From Blastocatellia bacterium (GTDB lineage Bacteria; Acidobacteriota; Blastocatellia; Pyrinomonadales; Pyrinomonadaceae), in assembly GCA_013695195.1 (NCBI GenBank), contig JACDAY010000160.1, positions 1 through 25,665 of the forward strand: a DNA stretch of 25,665 nucleotides. Reading direction: 5' to 3'. Each line of letters begins with the position of its first letter. The stretch's first letter is position 1. Shown in pieces: positions 7,818 through 15,495 of this stretch. The translations under genes were made by a program, and so were the position numbers. Below the pieces are notes generated by a model that worked only from the letters and a program-made list of their open reading frames with translations, did not search any database and was not told where the DNA came from.

Positions 7818-7873
7818 TTTGAATTATCGGAATTCAATAGCAATGCTAAATATTAAGTATATTCTGGAGAAAT

Positions 7874-9295
7874 ATGACCGTAAAAAATGTATTGACTTTC
7901 GCCGCTGATCACGAGGCGAGATTTGTCTCGATTCGTTTCACTGATTTGCCGGGTGCATGGCACCACTTAACATATCCGATACAATATCTGACAGAAGACT
8001 CGTTCGAAGACGGCTTCGGCTTTGACGGATCAAGTCTTCGAGGCTGGGCGGCGATCAATGAGTCCGACATGCTGCTGGTCCCGGATCCGTCGAGATTTTG
8101 GGTAGATCCGTTTGCAAAGGAAACGACGATCTGCCTTATAGCAAATGTCGTCGAGCCCATTACAAAGGAAGGCTATGGGCTCGATCCGCGCTCTGTTGCT
8201 TTAAGGGCAGAGAGTTATCTGCGGTTTACCGGAATTGCCGACACAATCAATGTCGGGCCTGAAGCAGAGTTTTTCGTATTTGATCAGGCTGCATTTCACA
8301 ACGATCCGCAGTCCGCCGGTTTTACAATAAATTCGGAAGAAGGCCATTGGAACTCCGGCCGCACAAGCAGCGACACGGCTCCAAATCTCGGTTTCCACAT
8401 CCGCGCTAAGGAAGGTTATGTTCCGGTGGCGCCGGTGGACTCCCTTATCGACCTCCGAAATGCCATGACGATGACGCTTGCCGACGTCGGCATAAACGTC
8501 GAGTGTCACCACCACGAGGTTGCCACCGCCGGCCAGTGCGAGATAGATTTCAAATTTTCAAACCTTCTACACACGGCAGACAATTTGATGCTGTTCAAAA
8601 ATATCGTCAAAAACACAGCCGTAAAGCACGGCAAGACTGCGACATTTATGCCAAAGCCGCTGTATGGTGACAACGGATCGGGTATGCATTGCCATCAATC
8701 GCTGTGGAAGGATGGAAATCCGTTGTTCGCCGGTGAAGAATATGCCGGACTGTCCGAAACCGCCATGTTTTATATCGGCGGCCTCCTGAAACACGCACCG
8801 GCGCTAGTCGCCCTGGCTGCGCCGACGACGAACAGCTATAAGCGGCTCGTACCCGGCTTCGAGGCTCCTGTGAACCTTGCATACTCGGCACGGAACCGTT
8901 CGGCGGCGGTACGCATACCGATGTTCTCTGCTTCGCCAAAAGCAAAGCGGCTTGAGTTTCGCCCGCCGGATCCGAGCTGCAACCCATATATTACTTTTGC
9001 TGCGCTGCTTATGGCAGGCCTTGACGGCATTCAGAATCGTATCGAACCGGGCCCGCCGCTTGATAAAGATATCTACGATCTCCCGCCGGAGGAGCTCGCG
9101 AATGTTCCGTCGCTGCCGGGAAGTCTGGACGAAGCGCTGACCGCGCTCGAAGAGGATCACGATTTTCTTTTGAAAGGCGATGTATTCACGCGGCCTATGA
9201 TCGAGCGATGGATCAGCTATAAGCGGGAAAAGGAGATTACGCCGCTCCGCATGCGCCCGCACCCGTTGGAATTTTCGATGTATTATGATGTGTAG
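7874..9295 (+). CDS. glnA: Glutamine synthetase type I (beta subtype)
   Basis: Joins ammonia and glutamate to glutamine with ATP; a cytoplasmic dodecamer. The length of 473 aa is normal for GSI. Motifs include GFDGSS (49-54, Asp51 being the ammonium-site aspartate), the metal-binding GPEAEFF (128-134), GSGMHCHQS (268-276), the ATP/glutamate region RLVPGFEAPVNLAYSARNRS, and LEFRPPDPSCNPY. The C-terminus has Tyr401 in DIYDLPPEE, the site adenylylated by GlnE in the GSI-beta group, followed by a tail ending MYYDV like that of enterobacteria. GGAG sits 4 nt before the ATG. The upstream sigma-54 promoter (7803) and the conserved adenylylation tyrosine together indicate two layers of nitrogen control: transcription and covalent modification. 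It is monocistronic or weakly coupled to the acetyltransferase downstream. Confidence 0.97.
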   Translation: MTVKNVLTFAADHEARFVSIRFTDLPGAWHHLTYPIQYLTEDSFEDGFGFDGSSLRGWAAINESDMLLVPDPSRFWVDPFAKETTICLIANVVEPITKEGYGLDPRSVALRAESYLRFTGIADTINVGPEAEFFVFDQAAFHNDPQSAGFTINSEEGHWNSGRTSSDTAPNLGFHIRAKEGYVPVAPVDSLIDLRNAMTMTLADVGINVECHHHEVATAGQCEIDFKFSNLLHTADNLMLFKNIVKNTAVKHGKTATFMPKPLYGDNGSGMHCHQSLWKDGNPLFAGEEYAGLSETAMFYIGGLLKHAPALVALAAPTTNSYKRLVPGFEAPVNLAYSARNRSAAVRIPMFSASPKAKRLEFRPPDPSCNPYITFAALLMAGLDGIQNRIEPGPPLDKDIYDLPPEELANVPSLPGSLDEALTALEEDHDFLLKGDVFTRPMIERWISYKREKEITPLRMRPHPLEFSMYYDV

Positions 9296-9310
9296 GCAGA
9301 AGCACTGAGC

Positions 9311-9400
9311 AATAAGCAATAAGCAATAAGCAATAAGCAATAAGCAATAAGTAGTAAGTTGGCAGCGGGAAATCTTATTGCCAAATGCTTATTGCTTCGT
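9311..9400. repeat. Inverted heptad-repeat element (AATAAGC)n after glnA
   Basis: Five exact AATAAGC copies (9311-9345) plus AATAAGT and AGTAAGT (to 9359). After a 13-bp spacer, four in-phase heptads follow in the opposite sense at 9373-9400 (TCTTATT, GCCAAAT, GCTTATT, GCTTCGT). The arms are complementary and can form a hairpin 15 bp after the glnA stop and 7 bp before the next ATG. Perfect copies on the left and decayed copies on the right suggest recent expansion of the left array. Confidence 0.9.
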
Positions 9401-9406
9401 AATTAA

Positions 9407-9997
9407 ATGAAGATCATTCCGGTAACTCTGAAAGGGGACAATGTGCAGCTTGAACCGCTACAAATCGGTCACTGCGAATCGCTTTGCGAATTCTGTCTGG
9501 ATGAAGAGCTTTGGCGTTGGACTGTCAACTTAGTAAAAACGCGGGACGATATGCTGCGTTACGTCGAAACAGCTTTGGAGGAGCAGCAAAACGGCATGTC
9601 GTTGCCTTTTGTTACGATAGAGCGTAAAAGTAACAAAATTGTAGGCTCGACACGATTCGGAAATATTGATACGGGAAATCGAAAGGCAGAGATCGGATGG
9701 ACTTGGATTGATTCGCAATGGCAGCAAACTTTTGTAAACACTGAAGCAAAATTGCTCATGCTTACACACGCCTTCGAGGTATGGAGATGTATCCGGGTTG
9801 AATTTAAAACTGATGCTCTCAACGTTAGGTCAAGAAATGCCATTTTGCGAGTCGGAGCTAAAGAAGAAGGATTTTTGCGAAATCACATGATCACCGATAG
9901 CGGGCGTTTTCGAAACTCCGTAACCTTCAGTATCATTGACGAAGAATGGGAATCGGTTAAGGCGAATCTTAGAAGTAAATTAAAGAAGCAAGAATGA
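9407..9997 (+). CDS. GNAT-family N-acetyltransferase (RimJ/RimL-like)
   Basis: A 196-aa protein with the layout of the RimJ/RimL-type acetyltransferase domain: an N-terminal strand (VQLEPLQIGHCESL), a central beta hairpin (FVTIERKSNKIVGSTRFGNI), AEIGWTWID, a helix after the cofactor loop, then FEVWRCIRVEFKTDALNVRSRNAI and GAKEEGFLRNH. The NxRSRxAI and GAxxEGxLRxH blocks are very characteristic. The pyrophosphate loop (usually Q/RxxGxG/A) reads QWQQTFVNTEAK, so it is divergent and the usual glycines are missing. The substrate cannot be inferred; ribosomal protein N-termini or small molecules are options for the family. The ATG lies 7 bp after a heptad-repeat element, with no clear Shine-Dalgarno. 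Confidence 0.88.
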   Translation: MKIIPVTLKGDNVQLEPLQIGHCESLCEFCLDEELWRWTVNLVKTRDDMLRYVETALEEQQNGMSLPFVTIERKSNKIVGSTRFGNIDTGNRKAEIGWTWIDSQWQQTFVNTEAKLLMLTHAFEVWRCIRVEFKTDALNVRSRNAILRVGAKEEGFLRNHMITDSGRFRNSVTFSIIDEEWESVKANLRSKLKKQE

Positions 9998-10038
9998 AGA
10001 ATTCCTAAATTTACCAGCATGAAAATTAGATTTTCGTG

Positions 10039-10044
10039 TATAAT
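10039..10044 (+). promoter_or_regulatory. -10 hexamer placing transcription start at the start codon
   Basis: A consensus TATAAT ends 5 bp before an in-frame GTG (10050) and 11 bp before ATG (10056). Transcription starting about 7 nt downstream would leave almost no 5' leader, consistent with a leaderless message. No good -35 was seen at the expected distance. Confidence 0.35.
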
Positions 10045-10055
10045 TTGGCGTGGCT

Positions 10056-10343
10056 ATGGAAAAGTTCACCATTTTATGTCCATGCTGTGAAGCGGCCCTG
10101 ACGATAGACTCTCAGACGGGTGCAATTATCTCTTCTGAAGAAAAAAAGAAGATTCACGGATCTTTTGAGGATCTGAAAGGCGAGCTCGGCAAGCAAAAAG
10201 AGCTAAGGGATAATATTTTTGCGCAGGAGATGTCGTCAGTCAAAGATCGTGAGCGCTTGCTGGATGAAAAATTCAAAGAAGCTATGAAACGAGCCGATAC
10301 AGATAAGGACAAGCCTTATCTCAACCCGCTTGATCTGGATTAA
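10056..10343 (+). CDS. Small zinc-binding/coiled-coil hypothetical protein
   Basis: About 95 residues, beginning MEKFTILCPCCEAALTID. The CPCC motif near the N-terminus resembles half a zinc ribbon and is followed by a short beta segment. From residue 30 on, the protein is charged and helical (EEKKKIHGSFEDLKGELGKQ and on), likely a coiled coil, ending in NPLDLD. With a single CPCC, zinc binding would need a dimer. Function is unknown. It lies 61 bp before pyrF on the same strand. The start could be GTG 10050 (two extra residues); the nearby TATAAT suggests a leaderless transcript. No Shine-Dalgarno is present. Confidence 0.7.
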   Translation: MEKFTILCPCCEAALTIDSQTGAIISSEEKKKIHGSFEDLKGELGKQKELRDNIFAQEMSSVKDRERLLDEKFKEAMKRADTDKDKPYLNPLDLD

Positions 10344-10404
10344 GTTTTTAAGTTTATTGGATTGAATAGAGCCCGCCGCCCAGATTTCAGAAGCAACCCC
10401 ATAA

Positions 10405-11163
10405 ATGACCTACTCCTCGAAAACGAAACAACAAGTATCACAAATCACAGAAAAACTTATCGTAGCACTTGACGTTGAAAGTGCTGAAATGGCACACACA
10501 GTAATCGATGAGCTTCAAGGCGTGATCGGAACATACAAAATCGGGCTCCAGCTTTTTACTTCAGCCGGACCCGGATTTGTCCGTGAACTGGCTGAAAGCG
10601 GTGTAAAAATATTTCTCGACTTGAAATTTCACGATATTCCTAGCACTGTCGCGAAAGCTGCTGTCGAAGCGGCTCGGCTTGGCGTTTGGATGCTAAACAT
10701 GCATGCTCTTGGCGGAAGCGAAATGATGAAAACAGCAGCGGGCGATGTCAGGGAAGCCTGTGTTAAAGACAACCTCGCCGTTCCCAAAATCATCGGTGTT
10801 ACCGTGCTAACGAGTTCGAATGAACGAGCACTGAACGAGATCGGAATCGAAAGAAAAGTTGAGGATCAAGTTTTGGATCTGGCCAGGCTTACCGCAAAAT
10901 GCGGATTGGACGGCGTTGTGGCTTCTGCTCTTGAGATCGCCCCGATCCGTAATGCCATCGGCCGCAGTGATTTTCTGATTGTATCTCCTGGAATTCGCCC
11001 GGATTTTGCAACGAATAATGATCAGAAACGTGTAATGACTCCGGAGGCGGCGCTTAAAGCAGGCTCCGACTACCTTGTAATCGGACGGCCGGTTATAGAC
11101 GCTCCGAACCGATTGTCGGCAGTTGAAAGTATTTTAGCAGACATGGAAGCGGTTTCAGAATGA
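10405..11163 (+). CDS. pyrF: Orotidine 5'-phosphate decarboxylase
   Basis: Converts OMP to UMP, the last step of de novo pyrimidine synthesis. A 252-aa TIM barrel of the group typified by E. coli PyrF. Motifs: LIVALDV (18-24), YKIGLQLF (44-51), the catalytic block FLDLKFHDIPSTV with Asp72, Lys74 and Asp77, then VTVLTS, DGVVASA, SPGIRPDF and VIGRPVIDAPN for phosphate binding. The stop codon overlaps the ATG of the next gene by ATGA, so translation of the two is probably coupled. The first 15 residues are weakly conserved in appearance and no strong Shine-Dalgarno precedes the ATG, so an internal start cannot be excluded. Confidence 0.96.
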   Translation: MTYSSKTKQQVSQITEKLIVALDVESAEMAHTVIDELQGVIGTYKIGLQLFTSAGPGFVRELAESGVKIFLDLKFHDIPSTVAKAAVEAARLGVWMLNMHALGGSEMMKTAAGDVREACVKDNLAVPKIIGVTVLTSSNERALNEIGIERKVEDQVLDLARLTAKCGLDGVVASALEIAPIRNAIGRSDFLIVSPGIRPDFATNNDQKRVMTPEAALKAGSDYLVIGRPVIDAPNRLSAVESILADMEAVSE

Positions 11164-12710
11164 TCAAATCGACACATCCTGTGGTATCCCCAAATAATAA
11201 ATCCGTGTTAAAAAACCTCAAATCATATCTGATTATCGCTATGTGCTTTTGCATGTCAGCGGTTTTATTTCGGCCCAGTGATGCATACGCCCAAATGCCG
11301 GTAAATCAAGAGACTGGTACACCGTTTCGCATCGGTGAAAAATTGACATATACCGTCGCGTTCGAGCGTTACAACAACGTTGCCTATGCCGAGCTCAAGA
11401 CGGTTTCGAGAGGGAAAATCGGTGATATGGATGCCATTGAGCTGCGTTCCCGAATCAAGACTCTCGACTTTGTAAGTGCCGCCTTTTATCTGATAGACGA
11501 ATCGAGAACGATTTTTGCCTCGCCGGAATTGGGGCTGCCGATTTATATTAGTAAAAATCGAAATATCGGCGGCCTGCCGAAAGAAACTATCCAGAATTAT
11601 CTCACGGTTCCGGCTTCAAATTATGACCTGGTTACTTTGATTTACAAAATCCGTAATTCAGGCGGTTCCGGTGCTATGACAATCCAGGAAAACGAAAAGA
11701 TTTATGCCATTACTTTCCAGACTACCGGAAACGAAAAAATTAAAACGGACGGCGGGGAATTTGACACGTCGATAATTACCGTCCAAAGCGAGTATCTGAC
11801 CGATAATGGCTTAAAAGATCTTAGAATAAATCTTAGCTCGGATGATGCTAAGATTCCGGTTCTTATAAGATTTAAAAATGCCAAAGGCGAGTTCAAGGCC
11901 TCCGTCGCAAGCATTCAAAATATTGAGCCTCAGGCAGAAGTTTTGCCGACTCCGTCGCCTATTGCCACTCCGCGTCCGACTCCGGCGCCGGCAGCTACAC
12001 CTAGACCGTATGTAGAAAATCAGCCATTGGCAGCGGATTTATCATTTGAGCTTGGCGAATCGCTTGAATACGCAATTACGACAGTCGGGCAGCCGGTCGG
12101 AACTTTTACGCTTCAGGCCAAAGAGCGAAAAGAGCTCCTCGGACAGGACAGTCTTTTATTGACTGCGACCGTAACAGGTGTTCAGCAGGGAAATCGGCTT
12201 TTCAGTTTGAACGATTATATCCGGGCTCAGGTGAACCCGGAAACGCTCGGCCCGCGCCAAATCCAGATTAATTTTAATGGAACTTTCAACAGCCTCAACC
12301 TGACGGCGCAATTTGACGAAAAGACTAGTGTTATAACATTTAACGGCGCCGGCCAGGTTGAGGCTCCGGTCGGAACGCACAGTCTCTTGTCATTAATTTA
12401 TGCAGTCCGCTCGTTTAATTTAAAGCCGAGCAAAGACACGTATAATCCTATAAACGACACACGCGTCGCAGTATTTTGGGAAAACAAGCCTTATATTTTT
12501 ACTCTTCGCCCTTCGACGGCGGAAATTATAGACATTAAGGGCATGAAGATTTCTGCCCAGTTAATTTCGGTCAACACTGGAAATCCGCAACTCGACAGCC
12601 TGAACATTAAAGTCTGGCTTTCTAATGACAGCCGGAGATTGCCGCTTCGTTTTTCAGCCGGACAGTATCAAGCCGATTTGATCTCCGAGAAAAATCTCCT
12701 TTTAAAATAA
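11160..12710 (+). CDS. Secreted protein with two tandem DUF3108-like domains
   Basis: A 516-residue exported protein. A hydrophobic segment (about 22-40) followed by DAYAQ looks like a signal peptide cleaved near residue 45. Two similar halves follow, each starting with a GE-L-Y sequence: FRIGEKLTYTVAFERYNNVA (about 56-75) and FELGESLEYAITTVGQPVGT (about 295-315). Each also carries a later LL/LIY block (DLVTLIYKIRN and SLLSLIYAVRS). A Pro/Thr/Ser linker near 262-285 separates them. This is the pattern of DUF3108, a periplasmic beta-rich family of unknown function, here duplicated. The ATG overlaps the pyrF stop (ATGA). Role unknown; an envelope or outer-membrane lipid-related scaffold is only a guess. 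Confidence 0.82.
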   Translation: MIKSTHPVVSPNNKSVLKNLKSYLIIAMCFCMSAVLFRPSDAYAQMPVNQETGTPFRIGEKLTYTVAFERYNNVAYAELKTVSRGKIGDMDAIELRSRIKTLDFVSAAFYLIDESRTIFASPELGLPIYISKNRNIGGLPKETIQNYLTVPASNYDLVTLIYKIRNSGGSGAMTIQENEKIYAITFQTTGNEKIKTDGGEFDTSIITVQSEYLTDNGLKDLRINLSSDDAKIPVLIRFKNAKGEFKASVASIQNIEPQAEVLPTPSPIATPRPTPAPAATPRPYVENQPLAADLSFELGESLEYAITTVGQPVGTFTLQAKERKELLGQDSLLLTATVTGVQQGNRLFSLNDYIRAQVNPETLGPRQIQINFNGTFNSLNLTAQFDEKTSVITFNGAGQVEAPVGTHSLLSLIYAVRSFNLKPSKDTYNPINDTRVAVFWENKPYIFTLRPSTAEIIDIKGMKISAQLISVNTGNPQLDSLNIKVWLSNDSRRLPLRFSAGQYQADLISEKNLLLK

Positions 12711-12730
12711 CAATAATTCCTACAAAACTT

Positions 12731-12761
12731 CTAATTGAAATTGAAATCTATTTTCAATTAG
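12731..12761. promoter_or_regulatory. Palindrome with Fur-box resemblance upstream of feoA
   Basis: CTAATTGAAA and TTTCAATTAG form a 10-bp inverted repeat with an 11-bp centre. Nested within it, TGAAATCTATTTTCA (12742-12756) resembles the 7-1-7 Fur core TGATAATNATTATCA: the right half agrees at 6 of 7 positions, the left at about 4 of 7. It sits 57 bp before feoA and 20 bp after the DUF3108 gene. It could be an iron-responsive operator, or a weak terminator (no T-run follows). Confidence 0.4.
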
Positions 12762-12817
12762 GATAAAGTTGTGACTATTATCCAGATGTATTCCAAGAAT
12801 AGCATTCATTTACGTAT

Positions 12818-13039
12818 ATGACTTTATCCAAACTTCCAGCCGGCGTGAACGCAACGGTTACGGCTGTCAATGGGGAAGGCGTCATTTCTAAACGCCTTAT
12901 GGAAATGGGCATGGTTCCCGGTGTAACGGTCAGGCTCGTGAAGGACGCGCCCTTCGGCGATCCAATCGAGATTCGTATTTTAGGCTCCAGTCTGGCGATT
13001 CGTCGAAACGAGGCAGATTCGGTCGAGGTTGAACTCTAG
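12818..13039 (+). CDS. feoA: Ferrous iron transport protein A
   Basis: A 73-aa SH3-like cytoplasmic protein that partners FeoB. It shows the family pattern: a leading LSKLPAG, then ISKRLMEMGMVPGVTVRLVKDAPFGDPIEIRI-type content with RL-MGM-PG, PFGDP and the C-terminal LAIRRNEADSVEV. The length is normal for a stand-alone FeoA. It precedes feoB by 305 bp, unusually far for this pair, with a repeat element in between. The ATG is used without a clear Shine-Dalgarno. A Fur-like palindrome lies upstream. Confidence 0.95.
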   Translation: MTLSKLPAGVNATVTAVNGEGVISKRLMEMGMVPGVTVRLVKDAPFGDPIEIRILGSSLAIRRNEADSVEVEL

Positions 13040-13111
13040 GTTGTGGTGACAGAGATTTTGCGCGGGAGTTGCGGCAGGGACGCTATTCTTCTAGTTGAAT
13101 CCTCTCTTTCT

Positions 13112-13236
13112 TTTTTGTTCTTGTTCATCTTTGTTCTTCTTGTTACGTGGTTTCACTTTTTTTCCCCAATTTCGGGATTAAAACGAACCAGGAATCAAGA
13201 ATTACCACGGAACAAGACGAACAAGAAGGAATGAGA
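13112..13236. repeat. Inverted short-tandem-repeat element between feoA and feoB
   Basis: The T-rich left arm (about 13112-13151) repeats TTGTTCTT-like units and ends TTACGTGGT. The right arm (13204-13236) begins ACCACGGAACAAGACGAACA. The best-paired parts, 13129-13151 and 13204-13228, are complementary at most positions. The 52-bp spacer is AT-rich. This architecture (imperfect 8-9-bp repeats in inverted arrays) matches the other repeat elements of the window. Apart from this element, 13040-13344 holds no gene; an open frame at 13043-13234 is made of the repeat. The feoB start is 108 bp further on. Confidence 0.75.
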
Positions 13237-13344
13237 AGAATGTAAAAACACGCAAAAAAAGATGACGCGAGGTTTCAGTTCCAAAAGCTACAATGCAGCA
13301 AATCGAGAGCCGCTGATTTTAGTAAATACTTAATTGATTCGATA

Positions 13345-15315
13345 ATGAATGAACAAACTCGTACAAATGCGAACGTCATAATCGCTCTTGCCGGAAATCC
13401 AAATGCCGGGAAGACTACGTTGTTCAATTCTCTAACCGGCCTCCGGCAGAAAATCGCAAATTACCCCGGCGTCACGGTCGAACGCAAGGCAGGTGTATGG
13501 AAACTCGATGATTTGACGATAACGAATCTGATTGATCTTCCAGGGTTATACAGCTTGGATGCCACATCCCTGGACGAAAAGATTTCGCGTGATGTTCTGA
13601 CGGGAAGCATCGACGGATTTCCCAAGCCGGACGCAATCGTAGCGGTAGTCGACGCAACCAATCTTGAGAGAAACCTTTATCTGGTAACGCAGCTATTCGA
13701 GTATGAAATCCCTGTAGTCGTCGCGTTGACGATGATTGACGTTTTTGAAAAACAGAAACATCAGATCAACGTGCCTAAATTATCCGCACTTCTGAAAACG
13801 CCGGTCGTCGAGGTCAATGCAAAAAGCGGCCGCGGCAAAGAAAAGCTTGCCGAAATGACAGGTGCGGTAATAGGCTCGACGCCGCAGATTCCCCTGCGAT
13901 TCAATGGTGAAATCGGCAACAGCAAAATATTTGCCAGGTACAATTTTATATCCGACGTAGTCCAGCAATCCATAAAGCACAACGACCTGGAGGAGCACTA
14001 CGTTTCGGAAAAGATCGACAGTGTTTTGACTCACAAGGTTTTCGGATTAGCCATTTTGATAGCGGTTCTGCTTTTAGTATTTCAGGCGATCTTTTCATGG
14101 GCGGTCTTACCTATGGATTTGCTCGAGCAGGGATTTGGTGGTTTAGGTGAACTGGTCAGATCGCAGATGACGGAAGGCATTCTGGCCGATCTTCTGGTCG
14201 ATGGAATTATTGCAGGTGTCGGCGGAGTTATGATCTTTCTGCCGCAAATTTTATTGTTGTTTCTTTTTATTTCCATTTTGGAAGACACTGGTTACCTGGC
14301 GCGTGCGGCGTTTTTGCTTGATAGATTGATGAGTCGCGTCGGGCTTCACGGTAAGGCGTTTTTGCCGTTGATGAGCAGTTTTGCTTGTGCGATACCGGGG
14401 ATAATGGCTACGCGGACAATAGAAAACAGGCGCGATCGTTTCGCAACGATCCTGATTGCTCCGTTGATGAGCTGTTCGGCACGATTGCCGGTTTACACGC
14501 TTATGATTGCGGCGTTTTTCGCGGGACAAACGGTTTTCGGCATCTTATCTCTCGGCGCGGTGTTGATGCTGGCTATGTATTCGCTCGGCATTATAGCGGC
14601 GATAATCGTCGCGTTCGTTTTGAAGAGAACGATTTTAAAAGCGCCTCCGCCGCCGTTCATTATGGAGCTTCCACCTTACCGTTTGCCGAATGTCCGGACG
14701 ATCTTGCAAAATATGCTTTCGCGCGCCGGGCTTTTTGTAAAACGAGCGGGCACTGTAATTTTGGCAATTTCGATCGTGCTTTGGGCTCTTATGTATTTTC
14801 CACGAGCGGAAGTCGAGAGTTCCGAGGTTCGAGTTCAGAGTGTGGAGCAATTCGAAACTCCGAACCCCGAATTCGATACTAATAGTCGACAACTTCAAAA
14901 CAGTTATGCCGGAAAACTAGGACACATTATCGAGCCGGTTATACAACCTCTCGGTTTCGATTGGAAGATTGGTGTGGCATTGATCGCGAGTTTTGCCGCT
15001 CGCGAGGTTTTGGTTTCTACGCTCAGCATCATTTACAATGTCGGCAAAGATGAGAATGAAGAATCCGAAACGCTGATTTCAGCCATTCGCAACGCTAAAA
15101 AACCTGACGGCAGTCTCGTCTGGTCGCCATTGACCGCGTTGACGCTGATGGTGTTCTTTGTTTTGGCGATGCAGTGCATGTCGACAGTCGCCGTCGTCCG
15201 CCGCGAAACGAACTCATGGCGCTGGACGATGTTTATGGTCGGATATATGACAATCCTGGCCTACGCCGCCGCCTTCGTTACTTATCAGGGCGGCAGACTG
15301 TTGGGGTTCACTTAA
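13345..15315 (+). CDS. feoB: Ferrous iron transporter FeoB
   Basis: Inner-membrane Fe(II) transporter with an N-terminal G domain. Of 656 aa, residues 10-175 are the GTPase: G1 GNPNAGKTT (17-25), G2 near YPGVTVE (40-46), G3 DLPG (64-67), G4 TMID (129-132) and G5 NAKSGRG. The usual FeoB G4 is NxxD; Thr129 replaces the Asn, as in TKxD-type GTPases. From about 230 there are multiple membrane helices with the two Gate signatures, including LEDTGYLARAAFLLDRLM and ASFAAREVLVSTL. It is shorter than E. coli FeoB (773 aa) but normal for the compact type. Residues about 490-515 (a periplasmic or loop segment rich in Glu, Ser and Asn) are encoded by an inverted heptad-repeat element (14812-14890) inserted in frame. 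It is followed 18 bp later by a FeoB-associated Cys-rich gene. Confidence 0.97.
   Translation: MNEQTRTNANVIIALAGNPNAGKTTLFNSLTGLRQKIANYPGVTVERKAGVWKLDDLTITNLIDLPGLYSLDATSLDEKISRDVLTGSIDGFPKPDAIVAVVDATNLERNLYLVTQLFEYEIPVVVALTMIDVFEKQKHQINVPKLSALLKTPVVEVNAKSGRGKEKLAEMTGAVIGSTPQIPLRFNGEIGNSKIFARYNFISDVVQQSIKHNDLEEHYVSEKIDSVLTHKVFGLAILIAVLLLVFQAIFSWAVLPMDLLEQGFGGLGELVRSQMTEGILADLLVDGIIAGVGGVMIFLPQILLLFLFISILEDTGYLARAAFLLDRLMSRVGLHGKAFLPLMSSFACAIPGIMATRTIENRRDRFATILIAPLMSCSARLPVYTLMIAAFFAGQTVFGILSLGAVLMLAMYSLGIIAAIIVAFVLKRTILKAPPPPFIMELPPYRLPNVRTILQNMLSRAGLFVKRAGTVILAISIVLWALMYFPRAEVESSEVRVQSVEQFETPNPEFDTNSRQLQNSYAGKLGHIIEPVIQPLGFDWKIGVALIASFAAREVLVSTLSIIYNVGKDENEESETLISAIRNAKKPDGSLVWSPLTALTLMVFFVLAMQCMSTVAVVRRETNSWRWTMFMVGYMTILAYAAAFVTYQGGRLLGFT
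14812..14890. repeat. Inverted heptad-repeat element inserted in frame within feoB
   Basis: Five phased heptamers, GTCGAGA, GTTCCGA, GGTTCGA, GTTCAGA and GTGTGGA (14812-14846), then a 5-bp gap, then reverse-oriented heptamers TCGAAAC, TCCGAAC, CCCGAAT, TCGATAC and TAATAGT (14852-14886) ending CGAC. The element is open in the feoB frame and encodes a hydrophilic loop between membrane helices. The heptamer GTGTGGA is shared with the element at 2414-2486. Confidence 0.85.
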
Positions 15316-15333
15316 AGTCTTGTTGACATAGTT

Positions 15334-15495
15334 ATGAACTTTCAAAACATCATAGCGGCAATAATAATCTTCGGGGCAGTAGCATACGTCGCTATGCTTG
15401 TTTATTGGAAAACGCGTTCCTTTTCACCAAAAAGCGGCTGTGCGTCCGAATGCGGATGCGGTTCCAAATCCGACGATGCCAAACACACCCATTAA
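15334..15495 (+). CDS. FeoB-associated Cys-rich membrane protein
   Basis: A 53-residue protein read directly from the bases. It starts MNFQNIIAAIIIFGAVAYVA, a single N-terminal membrane helix (about 5-25), followed by a basic stretch and the cysteine cluster GCASECGCGS (Cys36, Cys40, Cys42), ending in a His-rich KHTH. This is the layout of the small FeoB-associated Cys-rich membrane proteins found next to feoB in many bacteria, thought to assist Fe(II) uptake or metal handling, possibly in the role of FeoC. It lies 18 bp after feoB, and its last 20 bases overlap the following mog-like gene, so it is the third gene of the feo operon. Confidence 0.88.
   Translation: MNFQNIIAAIIIFGAVAYVAMLVYWKTRSFSPKSGCASECGCGSKSDDAKHTH

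Noticed and set aside
8804..9340. 178-codon minus-strand frame across the glnA end
   Set aside because: Antisense to glutamine synthetase, and its N-terminus (LIAYCLLLIA) is just the AATAAGC repeat translated.
9311..9359. CRISPR-like array
   Set aside because: The repeats are direct 7-bp tandem units without spacers, so this is a short tandem repeat, not CRISPR.
13043..13234. 63-codon frame between feoA and feoB
   Set aside because: Mostly translation of the T-rich repeat element; no ribosome site.
14385..14882. 165-codon alternative-frame ORF inside feoB
   Set aside because: Overlaps conserved FeoB membrane segments in the proper frame; composition is not protein-like.
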